64,000 nucleotides of DNA from Bacillota bacterium (GCA_023418995.1 JAEZYP010000065.1:129219-193218), one strand, 5' to 3'; shown: positions 42,723 to 51,760, counted from the first letter of the stretch. A program made the numbers and translations. Notes: a model not told the origin generated them from the sequence alone.

Positions 42723-44201
42723 TTAAGCGCCGAACCAGTCAATGCCGCCTCCGGCAAGATTAATGTTAATCTGCTTGACCTCGGTATACTCGTCAAGGCC
42801 GAAGGTGCCCAGTTCGCGTCCGATTCCGCTTTGCTTGTAGCCGCCCCACGGCGCCTCGTTAAAGGTCGGGTTATAACAATTTACCCAGGTGATTCCGGCG
42901 CGAAGCGCCTTTATGACACGCATCGCACGGCCAATATCGCTTGTGATAACACCGCCCGCAAGACCGTAATCCGTATCGTTGGCAAGCTCCAGGGCTTCCT
43001 CCTCCGAGTGGAATTTCTGTACTGCGAGAACCGGACCAAAAATTTCTTCCTTCACAATACTCATTTTCGGTGTGCAGTCTGCAAAGACAGTAGGCGCAAC
43101 AAAGAAGCCCTTTGCGTAATCTCCTGCCGCAATGCGGTACCCGCCGCAGATCAGGCGCGCACCCTCCTGCTTTCCTTTTTCAATATAAGAAAGCACCTTG
43201 TTCATTTGCACCTCGCTGATCAGCGGACCCATCTCGCAGCCATCCATGTCACCGCGACCGACCTTAATCTTTTTGGTGCGCTCTGCAAGGCGTGACAGAA
43301 ATTCTTCGTATATGGTATCCTGCAAAATCAGGCGGGAACCGGCGGAGCAGACCTCACCCTGATTCGCGAAAATCGCGAACATTGCCCATTCCACAGCGGC
43401 GTCCATATCATAATCGTCAAAAACAATGCAGGGGGATTTTCCGCCAAGCTCCAGCGAGACATTCTTGATATTGCCCGTTGCCGCCTGCATGATGCTGCGG
43501 CCGGTTTTCGTCCCTCCTGTAAAAGCGACCTTGTCGATATCATGGTTTTCAGCGATTTCATGCCCCACTGTTGTGCCCGCTCCCATTACAAGGTTCGCGA
43601 CGCCGCAGGGAAGCCCGACCTTTTCAAAGATTTCAAACAGCCGGATTGCCGTCAGCGGGGTTATTTCCGCCGGCTTGAACACGCTGGTGTTCCCGGCGGC
43701 GAGGCAGGGGGCGAGCTTCCACGCCGCCATCAGTAAAGGGTAGTTCCACGGAACAATCTGCCCGCAGACCCCGATCGGTTCCCGCACGACCATTGTCTGC
43801 ATATTCGGGTCGGGGACCTCAAAGACCTGCCCGGTCGGCTTGTTAATCAGCCCCGCGTAATAGCGGAAGCAGTTTGCGGCGTCCGCCACGTCGCCCAAGC
43901 TGTCGCGCAGCGGCTTGCCGGTGTTCGCGGTTTCCAGACCGGCAAGCTCTTGTGCCTGAGCGTCGATTTCTTCCGCGATGCGGTACAGGTAACCCATCCG
44001 CTCCGAAACGGAAGTATCCTTCCAGCCGTCCTGATAAAACGCTTTCTTCGCGGCTTTCACCGCGCTGCGGACATCCTCTTCGCTGCCCTCCGCAACCGTT
44101 GCGATCACCGTTCCGTCCGCAGGGCAGATTATCCTGCGAATCTCTCCGGTAACGGCGGGAACCCACTTTCCGTCAATATACATGTTCAAAACTTCACTCA
44201 T
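42723..44201 (-). CDS. Aldehyde dehydrogenase, 4-aminobutanal/betaine-aldehyde type
   Basis: The 492-residue ALDH has the Rossmann segment AFTGGTKTGRSIM, catalytic Glu in LELGGKSPCIVFDD and catalytic Cys in NQGEVCSAGSRL. The context, between potD and putrescine aminotransferase, points to 4-aminobutanal oxidation to GABA with NAD. ATG at 44201 follows GGAGGT by 7 bases. Substrate cannot be proven from sequence; betaine aldehyde is the main alternative. Confidence 0.88.
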   Translation of the reverse strand: MSEVLNMYIDGKWVPAVTGEIRRIICPADGTVIATVAEGSEEDVRSAVKAAKKAFYQDGWKDTSVSERMGYLYRIAEEIDAQAQELAGLETANTGKPLRDSLGDVADAANCFRYYAGLINKPTGQVFEVPDPNMQTMVVREPIGVCGQIVPWNYPLLMAAWKLAPCLAAGNTSVFKPAEITPLTAIRLFEIFEKVGLPCGVANLVMGAGTTVGHEIAENHDIDKVAFTGGTKTGRSIMQAATGNIKNVSLELGGKSPCIVFDDYDMDAAVEWAMFAIFANQGEVCSAGSRLILQDTIYEEFLSRLAERTKKIKVGRGDMDGCEMGPLISEVQMNKVLSYIEKGKQEGARLICGGYRIAAGDYAKGFFVAPTVFADCTPKMSIVKEEIFGPVLAVQKFHSEEEALELANDTDYGLAGGVITSDIGRAMRVIKALRAGITWVNCYNPTFNEAPWGGYKQSGIGRELGTFGLDEYTEVKQININLAGGGIDWFGA

Positions 44202-44289
44202 GAAGTTGACCTCCATTCAGATGTTTATTCTTGCCGCTTTTATCCGGATCGCCTAAAAGGAGAAGCGGCGGCAGGATAAAGCAGAGTCT

Positions 44290-45396
44290 TTATTTCGTGA
44301 ATTCGGTCCAGATGCTGTCATACTTTGAAACATCCGCTCCGATATCCTTTACATACTCTCCGTTCTTAATGACGTCGCTCGGAACATTGGATGCCTTATT
44401 GTTTTTATAGCTATCCGGCATCAGCGCGACCGCGGCCTTGTTGGGGCTGAGATACGGATATTCATCGAGAACCAGCTTACCGGTTTCGCCCTTTAGGACA
44501 AAGTTAATGAAGGCGTTGGCGTTGTCAAAGTTCTTCGCGCCCTTGAGGACGCACATGTTATCCAGAAATTCGTAGCAGCCCTCCTTGGGGAACGCGATGT
44601 CAAAGTCGCTGCTTTCCTGCATGCAAAGGGCGATTTCAGCACTCCACATATAGCCGATGTTGGTCTCGCCGTTGATCATGGAGGTTTTCGGCGAGTCGCT
44701 GTCCAGAACCTTGATGTTCGGCTTCAGCTTCGCGAGCTGCTCCTTTACCTTTGCCAGCTCCTCCTCCTTTGTTGTGTTGAGGGAATACCCCAGGCTTTTT
44801 GCCGTCATGCCAATTACAGCGCGAAAATCATCCAGAGCCACGATGGATTCCTTGTATTTCGGATCCATAATCTGCTGATAGGAAATAATCGGCTCCGTGA
44901 CCTTTGTTTTATTGATGCAAAGCGCCACTACGCCGCCGAGGTACGGCATGGAATACTCGTTTCCCTTGTCAAAATACTGGTCGAGATAGGCGCTGTCGAT
45001 ATTGGAGACATTGGTAATCTTGCTCTTATCCAGCTTTTGCAGCAACCCCTGATCGATCATCATCTTAACCATATAGTCACTGGGAACCACAATATCGTAA
45101 ATGCCGGAATTGCTGGCTTTCACCTTGGCGAGCATATCTTCGTTGGTAGAGTAAGTAGAGACGTTAACATGGATACCAGTCTCCTTTTCAAACTCGTCAA
45201 ATACAGTCTGAGGCATATACTCCGTCCAGACGTAAACATTCAGTTCACCGCCCTTAGCAGCACCCGCTGAGGCTGCCGAGGACACCTCGGTTGCCGCACC
45301 CCCCGTGGTGCTTACTTTCCCGCTGCATCCCGCCAGAGCGGTGAAAGACACAGCGGCCGCGAGCAGAAGGATGAGCAGTTTATTGATTTTTTTCAT
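44290..45396 (-). CDS. potD: Spermidine/putrescine-binding lipoprotein PotD
   Basis: The 368-residue lipoprotein has lipobox TALAGC (Cys24). The mature part starts ELNVYVWTEYMPQTVFDEFE, and TNIGYMWSAEIALCMQE is the usual ligand-lobe segment. It delivers putrescine or spermidine to PotABC; putrescine is favoured because catabolic genes follow directly. Confidence 0.92.
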   Translation of the reverse strand: MKKINKLLILLLAAAVSFTALAGCSGKVSTTGGAATEVSSAASAGAAKGGELNVYVWTEYMPQTVFDEFEKETGIHVNVSTYSTNEDMLAKVKASNSGIYDIVVPSDYMVKMMIDQGLLQKLDKSKITNVSNIDSAYLDQYFDKGNEYSMPYLGGVVALCINKTKVTEPIISYQQIMDPKYKESIVALDDFRAVIGMTAKSLGYSLNTTKEEELAKVKEQLAKLKPNIKVLDSDSPKTSMINGETNIGYMWSAEIALCMQESSDFDIAFPKEGCYEFLDNMCVLKGAKNFDNANAFINFVLKGETGKLVLDEYPYLSPNKAAVALMPDSYKNNKASNVPSDVIKNGEYVKDIGADVSKYDSIWTEFTK

Positions 45397-45410
45397 GTTA
45401 ATATCCCCCT

Positions 45411-46220
45411 TTATTCTTCTCCTGTGTGGAGTTTGCGTCTGTAAGAAATGAGCTGGCTTACCAGTACAATGGCAAATGTGACCAGAATGATCAGCGTAGA
45501 CAAGGCGTAAACATCGGGCGTAATTCCCGTTCTTACCAGTTCAATTGCCTTGAGCGGGAAGGTCGTGCTTTTTGCTCCGGTTGTAAAGAAGCTGATGATA
45601 ATATCATCAACCGAGAGGGTAAACGCAAGCGTTGCGCCTGAAATAATACCCGGCAGGATAATTGGAACGGTAATGCGAAAAAAAACCTGCAGGCGGCTTG
45701 CGCCCAAATCCAGCGCAGCCTCCTCCACGGAACGGTCAAAGCCCGCGAGCCGGGCGCGCACGGTAAACACGACAAACGGAATGCAGAACGTGATGTGCGC
45801 GATAATGATGCTGAGAAGCCCAAGCGGCACCTGGCACAGCGAAAACATGGAAAGCAGCGAAATACCAAGCACGATTTCAGGAATAACCACAGGGATATAA
45901 AGCAGCATGTCAATCACGTTTTTACCGTGGAATTTATAGCGGTACATTGCGACCGCCGCCAGCGTACCGATTACAGTAGAAAGCAGAGTGCTGTAAAAGC
46001 CGACAATCAGGGTGTTTCCAAAAGCGGAAAGCAGAGCGTAATTGTGTATCATTACGCCATACCATTTTGTGGTAAACCCTTCGAGCAGGACGTTCATTTT
46101 GGAGGTGTTGAAGGAATAGAGAATGATAATAAAAATCGGCAGATACAGGAACAGAAATACCAAGGTCAGAAAAAGTCTTCGCCCATATTTTGATACCCTT
46201 TGCTTTGTTTTTCGTTTCAT
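45411..46220 (-). CDS. potC: Spermidine/putrescine ABC transporter permease PotC
   Basis: The 269-residue permease has six helices; the first includes LTLVFLFLYLPIFIIILYSF. The coupling loop is RSVEEAALDLGASRLQVFFR followed by ITVPIILPGI, and SVDDIIISFFTTGAKSTTFP is diagnostic for PotC. Its ATG overlaps the potB stop by 4 bases. Confidence 0.94.
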   Translation of the reverse strand: MKRKTKQRVSKYGRRLFLTLVFLFLYLPIFIIILYSFNTSKMNVLLEGFTTKWYGVMIHNYALLSAFGNTLIVGFYSTLLSTVIGTLAAVAMYRYKFHGKNVIDMLLYIPVVIPEIVLGISLLSMFSLCQVPLGLLSIIIAHITFCIPFVVFTVRARLAGFDRSVEEAALDLGASRLQVFFRITVPIILPGIISGATLAFTLSVDDIIISFFTTGAKSTTFPLKAIELVRTGITPDVYALSTLIILVTFAIVLVSQLISYRRKLHTGEE

Positions 46221-47098
46221 CTGCTCGCCCCCAAATCTTCCACACTGCCGCCCATCTTTGTGTAAATCTGCACCATGAGTAGGGTGATCAGGATCAGGAT
46301 GATGGAGAGCGCCGCACCCAGAGGCCAGTTGAACGCTTCCTTGAACTGGCGCTCAATCACATTGCCGATTAGCTGGCTTTTGCCTCCGCCGAGAATATCG
46401 GAAACAAAGAAATACGCCAGTGCCGGAATGAATACCATAATGCTTCCCGCAAAAATGCCAGGCATCGTGAGCGGAAGCGTTACATGAAGGAACCTGCGTA
46501 CGGGCTTTGCGCCGAGATCTCCCGCCGCTTCCAAAAGGCTGCGGTCAAGCTTGTCGATGACCGTGTGGATTGGCAAAACCATGAACGGCATCAGCGTGTA
46601 GACCATTCCGAGCACGACCGCGCCCCGGGTAAACAGCATAGAAAGCGGCTCCGAAATCAATCCAAGATTCTGAAGGATAAAATTGATATAACCGTTTTTT
46701 CCCAGCAAAGTGCGCCAGCTGTACAGCCGGATTACTGAATTCGTCCAGAACGGAAGAAGCAGGAATACCATCATCAGCGTTTTCGGGAGCGGCTTTTGAA
46801 GGGCCATGATGTAAGCGAACGGATAGCCGATCAGGATACAAAGCATCGTGGACAGGAACGCCACCGCCAGAGAATTGAGATAGATAGACAGCAGCGACGG
46901 GTCTGCCATTTGAATGTAATTATCAACGGTAAAGGAAAAAATAATGTTATGTGCCGCGTCCGTCGCGCAGAAGCTAACCGCAAGAATGTAAATCAGAGGA
47001 ATAGCAATCAGCAAAAGCATCCACGCGGTGACCGGAGAGATCATTGCAATGAGCGGGATTGTCTTGCCGCGAAGTCGTCGTTTTGTTTCTGTTTTCAT
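46217..47098 (-). CDS. potB: Spermidine/putrescine ABC transporter permease PotB
   Basis: The 293-residue permease has six helices. LLLPFWTNSVIRLYSWRTLL and SLLEAAGDLGAKPVRRFLHV are PotB hallmarks, as is LAYFFVSDILGGGKSQLIGN. ATG at 47098 has GGGGGTGA upstream and lies 4 bases after the potA stop; the longer frame would overlap potA. Confidence 0.94.
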   Translation of the reverse strand: MKTETKRRLRGKTIPLIAMISPVTAWMLLLIAIPLIYILAVSFCATDAAHNIIFSFTVDNYIQMADPSLLSIYLNSLAVAFLSTMLCILIGYPFAYIMALQKPLPKTLMMVFLLLPFWTNSVIRLYSWRTLLGKNGYINFILQNLGLISEPLSMLFTRGAVVLGMVYTLMPFMVLPIHTVIDKLDRSLLEAAGDLGAKPVRRFLHVTLPLTMPGIFAGSIMVFIPALAYFFVSDILGGGKSQLIGNVIERQFKEAFNWPLGAALSIILILITLLMVQIYTKMGGSVEDLGASR

Positions 47099-47102
47099 TT
47101 CG

Positions 47103-48239
47103 TCACCCCCGTGCGGACGAATACGCGCCCAAATCCACATTTTCTATCATGGAATGTATTTGCTGCGAAACAGTTTTCATCATTACGGCGTCGGCGGCTT
47201 CCCAGTAGAGATAGATATCCTCCCCGCTTTTCGGGAAGGGCTGACCGGAAATGGCCGACAGCTTCAATTCCTGCCCGCTGGTCAGCACAACGATGCTTTT
47301 CATCAGCGTTCCGATATTGATGTTTTCACGAACGGTGCCGCGCAGGCTGAAGCCATCCACCGGCAAAGAAGCATATTTCAGTTTTTCCGGACGAATGGAG
47401 ATGCAGAGCAGCTCCCTCGGCTGGAAGCCCTCGCCGCACGCGAGGATATCTCCCGATTCCGTACTCAGACGGTAGACACTGTTTACCTTCGATACGGCGA
47501 CCGCGTCAAACAGATTGGACTCCCCGATAAAATCCGCGACAAATTTTGATTTCGGGTGGGCGTAGACCTCCTCCGGAGCGTCGATCTGCTCCAGAATTCC
47601 TGCGTTCATAATCGCGATCCGGTCGCTCATGGTCATAGCTTCCTCCTGATCGTGGGTCACGTAGATGAAGGTAATGCCCAGTTTTTTCTGCAGGCGTTTC
47701 AGTTCAATTTGCATCTGCTTGCGAAGCTTTAAATCCAGTGCTCCGAGCGGTTCATCCAGCAAAAGGACACGCGGCTTGTTAACGATTGCCCTTGCTATAG
47801 CGACCCTCTGCTTTTGCCCGCCGGAAAGCTGTGCCGGGTAACGCTTTTCAAAGCCCTCCAGTTGTACCATTTTCATCATTTCTTCGACCATGGGCGCGAT
47901 TTTGCGTTTCGGCAGCTTTTTCATTTTCAGACCGAAAGCAATATTATCGAACACCGTCATATGTGGGAAAAGCGCGTAGCTTTGGAACACGGTATTGACA
48001 TTCCGGTCAAACGGTTCCTTGTCTTCCACCCGCTCGCCCTCCACCAGTATTTCGCCGTCGGACTGCTGCTCAAACCCTGCAATCATTCTCAGGGTAGTCG
48101 TTTTTCCGCAGCCGGAAGGCCCGAGGATAGATAGAAACTCGCCCTGAGCGACGGACATATTCAAATCGGTAACCACATGGTTACTCCCATAAAATTTATT
48201 CACGTGGTTGATTTCCACAATTCTATTATCATTTGGCAA
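47103..48239 (-). CDS. potA: Spermidine/putrescine ABC transporter ATPase PotA
   Basis: The 378-residue ATPase has Walker A GPSGCGKTT, signature LSGGQKQR, Walker B VLLLDEPLGALD, FIYVTHDQEEAMTMSDRIAI and a C-terminal TOBE domain (ISIRPEKLKYA). The start codon is TTG at 48239 with AAGGGG 9 bases upstream. It begins only about 45 bases after the terminator that follows the PII gene, and no good promoter lies between, so expression may depend on read-through. Confidence 0.93.
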   Translation of the reverse strand: MPNDNRIVEINHVNKFYGSNHVVTDLNMSVAQGEFLSILGPSGCGKTTTLRMIAGFEQQSDGEILVEGERVEDKEPFDRNVNTVFQSYALFPHMTVFDNIAFGLKMKKLPKRKIAPMVEEMMKMVQLEGFEKRYPAQLSGGQKQRVAIARAIVNKPRVLLLDEPLGALDLKLRKQMQIELKRLQKKLGITFIYVTHDQEEAMTMSDRIAIMNAGILEQIDAPEEVYAHPKSKFVADFIGESNLFDAVAVSKVNSVYRLSTESGDILACGEGFQPRELLCISIRPEKLKYASLPVDGFSLRGTVRENINIGTLMKSIVVLTSGQELKLSAISGQPFPKSGEDIYLYWEAADAVMMKTVSQQIHSMIENVDLGAYSSARG

Positions 48240-48271
48240 AGCTATTCGCCCCTTACTCTTATTCCTATTGT

Positions 48272-48327
48272 TATCAAAAAATAAAAAAGCAGGCTGATGC
48301 GGTCATTCCCGGCATCATTGCCTGCTT
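48272..48327 (-). terminator. Intrinsic terminator between the PII gene and potA
   Basis: On the minus strand AAGCAGGC and GCCTGCTT form an 8-bp stem continued by TGATGC/GCATCA inside, followed by TTTTATTTTTTG. It is strong by appearance and sits in the only plausible promoter space for potA. Confidence 0.88.
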
Positions 48328-48351
48328 GCAGTTATATTTGAAGCTAAAAAA

Positions 48352-48690
48352 TCAGATTGCGACGGTGCCTCTTTCACCGGTACGAATTCGCATAGCCTCT
48401 TCCACGGGATAGATGAAAACCTTGCCGTCACCCACATGCCCGGTAGAGATTTTTTCCTTTAAATCGACCAGAACGTCGTTTACCACTGAATCATCCACTA
48501 CCGCAATGGCCATTATCTTTGGGATAAGATTAATATTAAGCCGCAATCCCTTAAAATCGTGGACATCGCCCTTTTGATTTCCGCATCCCATCACGCTCAT
48601 CACTGTCATTCCACCGACCTTATGGCTGCTTAAAATCTCCTTGAGTGTCTCCAGCATATCGGGTCGTATGATAATCTCCAGCTTTTTCAT
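48352..48690 (-). CDS. PII family nitrogen regulator
   Basis: The 112-residue protein, of exact PII length, starts MKKLEIIIRPDMLETLKEIL and has GHVGDGKVFIYPVEEAMRIR followed by TGERG, the usual ATP/2-oxoglutarate region. The T-loop position of the uridylylated Tyr is changed: it reads DVHDFKGLRL, with Phe, so uridylylation is unlikely. ATG at 48690 follows GGGGG. Its neighbourhood with the putrescine operon suggests nitrogen status controls polyamine use (inference). Confidence 0.9.
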   Translation of the reverse strand: MKKLEIIIRPDMLETLKEILSSHKVGGMTVMSVMGCGNQKGDVHDFKGLRLNINLIPKIMAIAVVDDSVVNDVLVDLKEKISTGHVGDGKVFIYPVEEAMRIRTGERGTVAI

Positions 48691-48732
48691 TTCATGTACC
48701 CCCATTCAATTATTTTTGAAATTTCAAATCAC

Positions 48733-48749
48733 AAATTATTCAATAATTT
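48733..48749. repeat. Palindrome downstream of the PII promoter
   Basis: AAATTATT, a central C, and AATAATTT. It contains the 9-mer AATTATTCA, also found twice in the inverted repeat upstream of the -35 (48799-48826). Confidence 0.5.
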
Positions 48750-48761
48750 AATTTAATTAAC

Positions 48762-48790
48762 AGTATATCCTCAAAATAACCTATTGTCAA
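48762..48790 (-). promoter_or_regulatory. Consensus sigma-A promoter of the PII gene
   Basis: On the minus strand TTGACA (48785-48790), exactly 17 bases, TATACT (48762-48767). Confidence 0.8.
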
Positions 48791-48798
48791 GAATTTAT

Positions 48799-48826
48799 AT
48801 GAATAATTTTAATTTTAATTATTCAT
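48799..48826. repeat. 10-bp inverted repeat just upstream of the PII promoter
   Basis: ATGAATAATT and AATTATTCAT are separated by 8 bases, ending 8 bases upstream of the -35. This suits an activator or repressor site; the divergent LuxR-type protein is the obvious candidate (inference). Confidence 0.55.
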
Positions 48827-48843
48827 AAATAAAGAAAAATAAG

Positions 48844-48886
48844 CGGAGGCGGCTATTGCTCCAAGCCGACTCCGTTGTCTTTTTTT
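48844..48886 (+). terminator. Plus-strand terminator with no upstream plus-strand gene
   Basis: CGGAG-G-CGGCT pairs with AGCCG-A-CTCCG around a 9-base loop, followed by TTGTCTTTTTTT. It lies between two divergent genes, so it may end an unseen short RNA or antisense transcript. Confidence 0.65.
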
Positions 48887-48920
48887 CTGGTTTTATTATA
48901 CTTTATATTTTTTAAATTGC

Positions 48921-48977
48921 AATTACCCGTTTACATTAAAGGATTATAATTACCCTGTAGTACTACAAAAGGATTAT
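48921..48977. repeat. Tandem direct repeat and palindrome upstream of the LuxR-type gene
   Basis: Two units each begin AATTACCC (48921, 48948) and end AAAGGATTAT (48938-48947, 48968-48977). The second contains the perfect palindrome TGTAGTACTACA (48956-48967). They lie 35-90 bases upstream of the -35 of the LuxR-type gene and are candidate regulator sites. Confidence 0.55.
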
Positions 48978-49012
48978 TGGGTATTATGCCCTTATTATTT
49001 CTTACTACTATA

Positions 49013-49041
49013 TTGACAGAACTTACCTGGGACATTATGAT
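49013..49041 (+). promoter_or_regulatory. Consensus sigma-A promoter of the LuxR-type gene
   Basis: TTGACA (49013-49018), exactly 17 bases, TATGAT (49036-49041), 29 bases before the ATG. Confidence 0.8.
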
Positions 49042-49070
49042 AAAGAAAAATAATTTTATGGAGGATGCCG

Positions 49071-49826
49071 ATGGAAGAATTTGCACATACCGAATGGCTT
49101 AATATAAACGGCATCATAACGGATATTTACAATACCCGGGACCTTACCGAAATGCGGAGAAGATATCTGGAGGGAATCCGTAGCCTGATCCCGTTTCAAA
49201 GGGCATTTTTCGATCTTTACGGCGGTCAAAAATTCTTTGACCCTGTTGCGATCAATCTTACCGAACAGAATCTGAAGGAGTACTATCAGGAATATGAGGC
49301 TCTCGATTATTCCGTATGGGCGCTTTCACAGGATATCGCACAATCCTACCGCGATACGGATCTGATTTCGGATGAGGCACGCACCCGCTCCGTATTCTTT
49401 CAGAAATGGCTTCAGCCACTTGGCATCTACTATGAAGGCGGCTGCAATGTGGTTGCAAATGGAGTGATATACGGCTCTGTGACGCTGATGCGCGGCAAAA
49501 GGGACGGGGATTTTTCGAGCCGTGAGCTAGAGATTGCCGACATTCTGAATCAACATCTGTGCCGCCGCTTTTCCTCGGATTATCCCAACGGAATCCGTGA
49601 AAAAAGCTATGCGACGTCTCAGGAAGCCATCGTTTCGCGTTTTCTGCTGACCGGCAGGGAGTGTGAGATATTGAGGCTTTTGCAAGAGGGGTTATCCAAC
49701 CGGCAAATCAGCGAAAAACTGTATATTACGGAGAACACGGCAAAAAAGCATACCGCTAACCTCTATCGCAAGCTTGGAATATCAAAGCGTACACAGATCA
49801 AAGAACGGTTAGAGAATCTCCAATAA
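49071..49826 (+). CDS. LuxR-type transcriptional regulator
   Basis: The 251-residue protein has an N-terminal ligand-type domain (GAF-like by appearance, about residues 20-180) and a C-terminal LuxR helix-turn-helix: LTGRECEILRLLQEGLSNRQ followed by ISEKLYITENTAKKH. ATG at 49071 has GGAGG 6 bases upstream; an ATG two codons earlier abuts the ribosome site. No receiver domain is present, so it probably senses a small molecule. It is divergent from the PII-putrescine genes and is their likely regulator (inference). Confidence 0.85.
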   Translation: MEEFAHTEWLNINGIITDIYNTRDLTEMRRRYLEGIRSLIPFQRAFFDLYGGQKFFDPVAINLTEQNLKEYYQEYEALDYSVWALSQDIAQSYRDTDLISDEARTRSVFFQKWLQPLGIYYEGGCNVVANGVIYGSVTLMRGKRDGDFSSRELEIADILNQHLCRRFSSDYPNGIREKSYATSQEAIVSRFLLTGRECEILRLLQEGLSNRQISEKLYITENTAKKHTANLYRKLGISKRTQIKERLENLQ

Positions 49827-49854
49827 TATTGCAGGCAACCATACGGCAAGATAC

Positions 49855-49884
49855 AAAAAGCGGGTGCGAATGCCCCCGCTTTTT
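49855..49884 (+). terminator. Intrinsic terminator after the LuxR-type gene
   Basis: AAAAAGCGGG and CCCGCTTTTT form a 10-bp stem with a 10-base loop. From 49859 its sequence is almost identical (25 of 26 bases) to the terminator at 51761-51786. Confidence 0.9.
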
Positions 49885-49911
49885 GTGTCTGTCCCACACA
49901 AATCATAATAA

Positions 49912-49940
49912 TTGACGAATGAATTAAAATAATGTAAAAT
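49912..49940 (+). promoter_or_regulatory. Sigma-A type promoter of the M56 locus
   Basis: TTGACG (49912-49917), 17 bases, TAAAAT (49935-49940). Confidence 0.6.
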
Positions 49941-49970
49941 ATTACCATTATTAAAAATGTCATTAAATTT

Positions 49971-49996
49971 ATACAAATCAGTATTTTGTATACTGA
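49971..49996. repeat. Overlapping inverted repeats in the M56 leader
   Basis: ATACAAA (49971-49977) pairs with TTTGTAT (49985-49991), and TCAGTAT (49978-49984) pairs with ATACTGA (49990-49996). The two are mutually exclusive as RNA stems. The TACA...TGTA pattern is reminiscent of BlaI/MecI operators, but no BlaI gene is present here. Confidence 0.45.
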
Positions 49997-50023
49997 CAAT
50001 AATTAACAAGGGGAGATGATAAT

Positions 50024-51595
50024 TTGAATTTTCTTTCTATGCTTCTAATTTGCTCCCTGACGGTTTCTCTAATCGCTATCTCGTTTTATTTTTTTTCCAA
50101 GCTTTTAAGGAAATATAGTGCAAAGTGTTTATATTATACATGGATTATCATTATCATTGCATATATCATTCCGCTCCGACCAGTTTGGGACTATAGAACC
50201 TATCATCCGATTCTATCTGCTACCACACAAAAAGACTTAGCCAATCTAGTCACCTATATCCATGCTACGGGTAATATACTGACCCCTGCGACCAATACGA
50301 TTATTGATTTTGACTGGGCTTTGGGTATCTGGGCAATCGGATTTTTTTCAGTAATCACATTTCATATAATTCGACAAATCCGCTTTATAAAGTTAATACA
50401 GCATTGCGGTTATCATGCAACGAGCAACTAAATCATAGACGAGGTGCTTCAGCAGCTGTCGGCAGAACTGGGCATATCCAAACGGCTTCAAGTGCAAATA
50501 TGCTCCCAGGTTGACAAGCCATTATTGTTTGGCCTTCTACAGCCAAACATATTGCTGCCAACAGAAGATTATTCTAAAGAAGAGCTTACCTTTATCATGA
50601 AGCATGCGTTAATTCACTATAAGCGAAAAGACTTATGGTTAAACGCATTGGCAACTCTGGCTACAGCAATTCATTGGTTTAATCCTGTGGTTTATTTTGC
50701 AGTCCGATCTTTTAAGTTAAACTTTGAACTGTCTTGTGATAAGGAAGTCGTTCATCTAGCTAGCCGAGATGTTCGGCAGCAATACCGTGATCTGATTATG
50801 AGGTTTGCACAGCAAAATAAAAAACCGGTTACTTTCATACATTCAAAAATCCCGTTCAGAAAAGCCAAAATTGAAAAACGCGTTTTATCTATTTTAAACA
50901 CAAGAAAAAAACGGACGGGCATAACCGTTATGGTAAGCACTCTTCTCTGCATTATTTTATCCGGGGCAACATTTTCAGGATATGTGTATCCATCGACGCG
51001 ATATTACGAAATGAAATGGGATACAAATATGTATCAAAATAAAAAAATTTATAAAAGTGAGCCGAATACTAATAACTTTCCATTTATGGATTCCACTAAA
51101 ATTTCATATTTTTTTAATCCCGGCAAAACACCCTCGTGGCTAAACACTACTTCAAATTATCAGGTTAAAATAAGCACATATGATGCAGTCATAATGAAAG
51201 GCGTAGATTTTAGCAATAAAGAAGAAGCTGCTGCTTTTGCTGATTATAATTTACTGGCTAAATATCATAGCATGGAGAATATGGGTTTCCCCGATAAAAA
51301 GCCTGATCCATCGGAATATACCTATAAAATAGAAATACCGAAAGGTCTTAACAGCTATCAAGTTTCAAGCTTTTATATAAACTCTGATTCAAGCGCATTA
51401 CCGGAATGGAAATATTTCGTATCCTACTCACAGGACGGAACTGTATTTTCCACTTCCATTACCCAAGAAGATTTAAAAATGCGTGGTGAGGATATAAAAG
51501 AAGCGGCTAAGAAAGAGGTTGTAGCTTTTGCAGAGGAAAACGGTATTACATTACCGGCGAATTTTCAGAACAATATACAGATATACCAGAATTAA
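50024..51595 (+). pseudogene. BlaR1/MecR1-type M56 membrane peptidase gene, broken by an in-frame stop
   Basis: TTG start at 50024 after AGGGGAG. The first 135 codons give the N-terminal membrane part (three or so helices), then TAA at 50429-50431. The same frame continues without shift (IIDEVLQQLSAELGIS) to 51595, carrying the M56 domain, a further helix near 50950 and an external domain of about 200 residues. The zinc motif reads HALIH where HExxH is expected, so the catalytic Glu is Ala. NPVVYFAVRSFKLNFELSCD (third ligand region) is kept. Intact length would be about 523. No BlaI-type repressor gene adjoins it, and the locus is visibly AT-rich. A GTG at 50444 could start the second half, but has no clear ribosome site. 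Confidence 0.8.
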
Positions 51596-51711
51596 GAATA
51601 TCCATATTATAAATCATAAAAAGTCAAATAAAACCTTAGGCTATGCAAATCGTGGAGGTTCCGTCAACCTGTCTTTTTTTCAGGATTCTTCTGCTTCTTA
51701 ACCTCTTTCAC

Positions 51712-51748
51712 AAAAAAGGAGCCTTTACTTGCGTAAACGCTCCTTTTT
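51712..51748. terminator. Bidirectional terminator downstream of ftsZ
   Basis: AAAAAAGGAGC and GCTCCTTTTT pair, with an inner TTTAC/GTAAA stem. Both strands have T-runs, so it closes ftsZ on the minus strand and the M56 locus on the plus strand. Confidence 0.85.
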
Positions 51749-51760
51749 ATCGACAATCTG

